A DNA stretch of 6,015 nucleotides from SG8-41 sp029864385 (GTDB taxonomy: Bacteria > Pseudomonadota > Gammaproteobacteria > Burkholderiales > SG8-41): positions 1-6,015 of the forward strand of contig JAOTTL010000205.1 in the NCBI GenBank assembly GCA_029864385.1. Reading direction: 5' to 3'. Under the pieces are notes generated by a model. The model saw only the letters and a program-made list of their open reading frames with translations. It searched no databases and was not told the origin of the DNA. Below are positions 5,677-6,015 of the stretch, in pieces. Position 1 is the stretch's first letter; the number at the start of each line of letters is the position of its first letter. Both the position numbers and the translations under genes were made by a program.

Positions 5677-5708
5677 GACAAAGGGATCGCACGCCGATAA
5701 ACCCCTAT

Positions 5709-6015
5709 TTAGAAAGGAATATCGTCATCCATCTGGTCGAACCCGCCGGCCCCCTTCTTGGGCTGGGGTTTGTCGCCGCCAGCGCCAGCCGTGGCGGGCT
5801 CACGCGACGCGGTCACCCCGCCCCCACCACCACCGGTAGCGGTACCGCCACCGCGCGAGCCAAGGAGTTGCATCCGGTCGGCCACGATCTCGGTGGAATA
5901 CTTGTCCTGGCCCTCCTTGTCCTGCCACTTGCGGGTGCGAATGCGGCCCTCGACGTAGACGGGCGAGCCTTTCTTCAGGTACTCCCCGGAAATCTCGGCG
6001 AGCTTGCCGAAGAAC
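5709..6015 (-). CDS. ssb: Single-stranded DNA-binding protein SSB, 5' end beyond window
   Basis: The visible 101 residues are the C-terminal two-thirds of SSB, which coats single-stranded DNA in replication, repair and recombination. The fragment begins at FFGKLAEISGEYLKKGS, equivalent to about residue 59 of the E. coli protein; its second Phe matches the DNA-contacting Phe60. EGRIRTRKWQDKEGQDKY follows, whose Trp matches Trp88 of E. coli, then TEIVADRMQLLG closes the OB fold. After this comes a Gly-rich flexible linker including a run of six Gly, and the acidic tip MDDDIPF, which recruits partner proteins. The stop is TAA at 5711-5709. About 58 N-terminal residues lie beyond the right edge, so the start cannot be judged. 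The tail is intact, which argues for a functional chromosomal copy. The REP-like double hairpin lies just downstream. Confidence 0.97.
   Translation of the reverse strand, partial: FFGKLAEISGEYLKKGSPVYVEGRIRTRKWQDKEGQDKYSTEIVADRMQLLGSRGGGTATGGGGGGVTASREPATAGAGGDKPQPKKGAGGFDQMDDDIPF

Larger units (their letters stand above)
5220..5708. other. 489-base intergenic region between ssb and the NPCAAK-repeat gene
   Basis: No confident gene is present. From the ssb side it holds a double-hairpin dispersed repeat (5604-5676), a GGTGATGG low-complexity block (5505-5550), an A-rich patch near 5486-5503, a GC-rich foldable stretch (5343-5406) and an AT-rich promoter-like patch (5239-5277). Short open frames here look like repeat translations, apart from one weak candidate at 5216-5347 on the minus strand that overlaps the next start codon by four bases. 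Confidence 0.7.

Noticed and set aside
5515..5958. Plus-strand open frames of 61, 77 and 66 codons
   Set aside because: They translate the dispersed repeats and the antisense of ssb; none has its own domain or credible start.

Overview
The window is about 6 kb of GC-rich chromosomal DNA, most likely from a betaproteobacterium or a close relative. The clues are a betaproteobacterial-looking aspartyl-tRNA synthetase and SSB, and the order FmdB-type zinc ribbon, DUF502 membrane protein, aspS, which is familiar from beta- and gammaproteobacteria. The taxonomic call rests on remembered protein families, not on a search. No tRNA, rRNA, CRISPR array, transposase or phage gene was seen.

Layout. Positions 1-2975 hold a minus-strand housekeeping set: an FmdB-family zinc-ribbon gene (2975-2640), a DUF502 two-helix membrane protein (2511-1849) and aspS (1658 to beyond position 1). 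A good -10 box lies just before the zinc-ribbon gene. The aspS reading frame is intact across the window except for one missing base in a run of five G (1420-1424, plus strand). Positions 3145-4248 hold one plus-strand gene for an exported, bactofilin-like beta-solenoid protein with a multi-helix membrane tail. It is divergent from the zinc-ribbon gene and convergent with the next gene.

Positions 4277-5219 hold two minus-strand genes for small exported proteins. The upstream one encodes a cysteine-rich NPCAAK-repeat protein with 10 Cys in a mature chain of about 59 residues. The downstream one encodes a cupredoxin-like protein that keeps the Cys but lacks the usual His and Met copper ligands. 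This pair is the least explained and most interesting part of the window. The 489-base gap 5220-5708 contains a candidate promoter with a 12-base palindrome, a GC-rich stretch able to fold into a three-way junction, a GGTGATGG low-complexity repeat and a double-hairpin dispersed repeat. The window ends in the C-terminal two-thirds of ssb (minus strand, stop at 5709-5711).

How the parts relate. aspS, its two upstream neighbours and ssb are core functions: translation, an uncharacterised conserved membrane protein, a regulatory-type zinc ribbon and DNA replication or repair. The central genes encode envelope or exported proteins. The GGTGATGG repeat occurs in two separate intergenic gaps, which suggests that the gaps carry genome-wide dispersed repeats.
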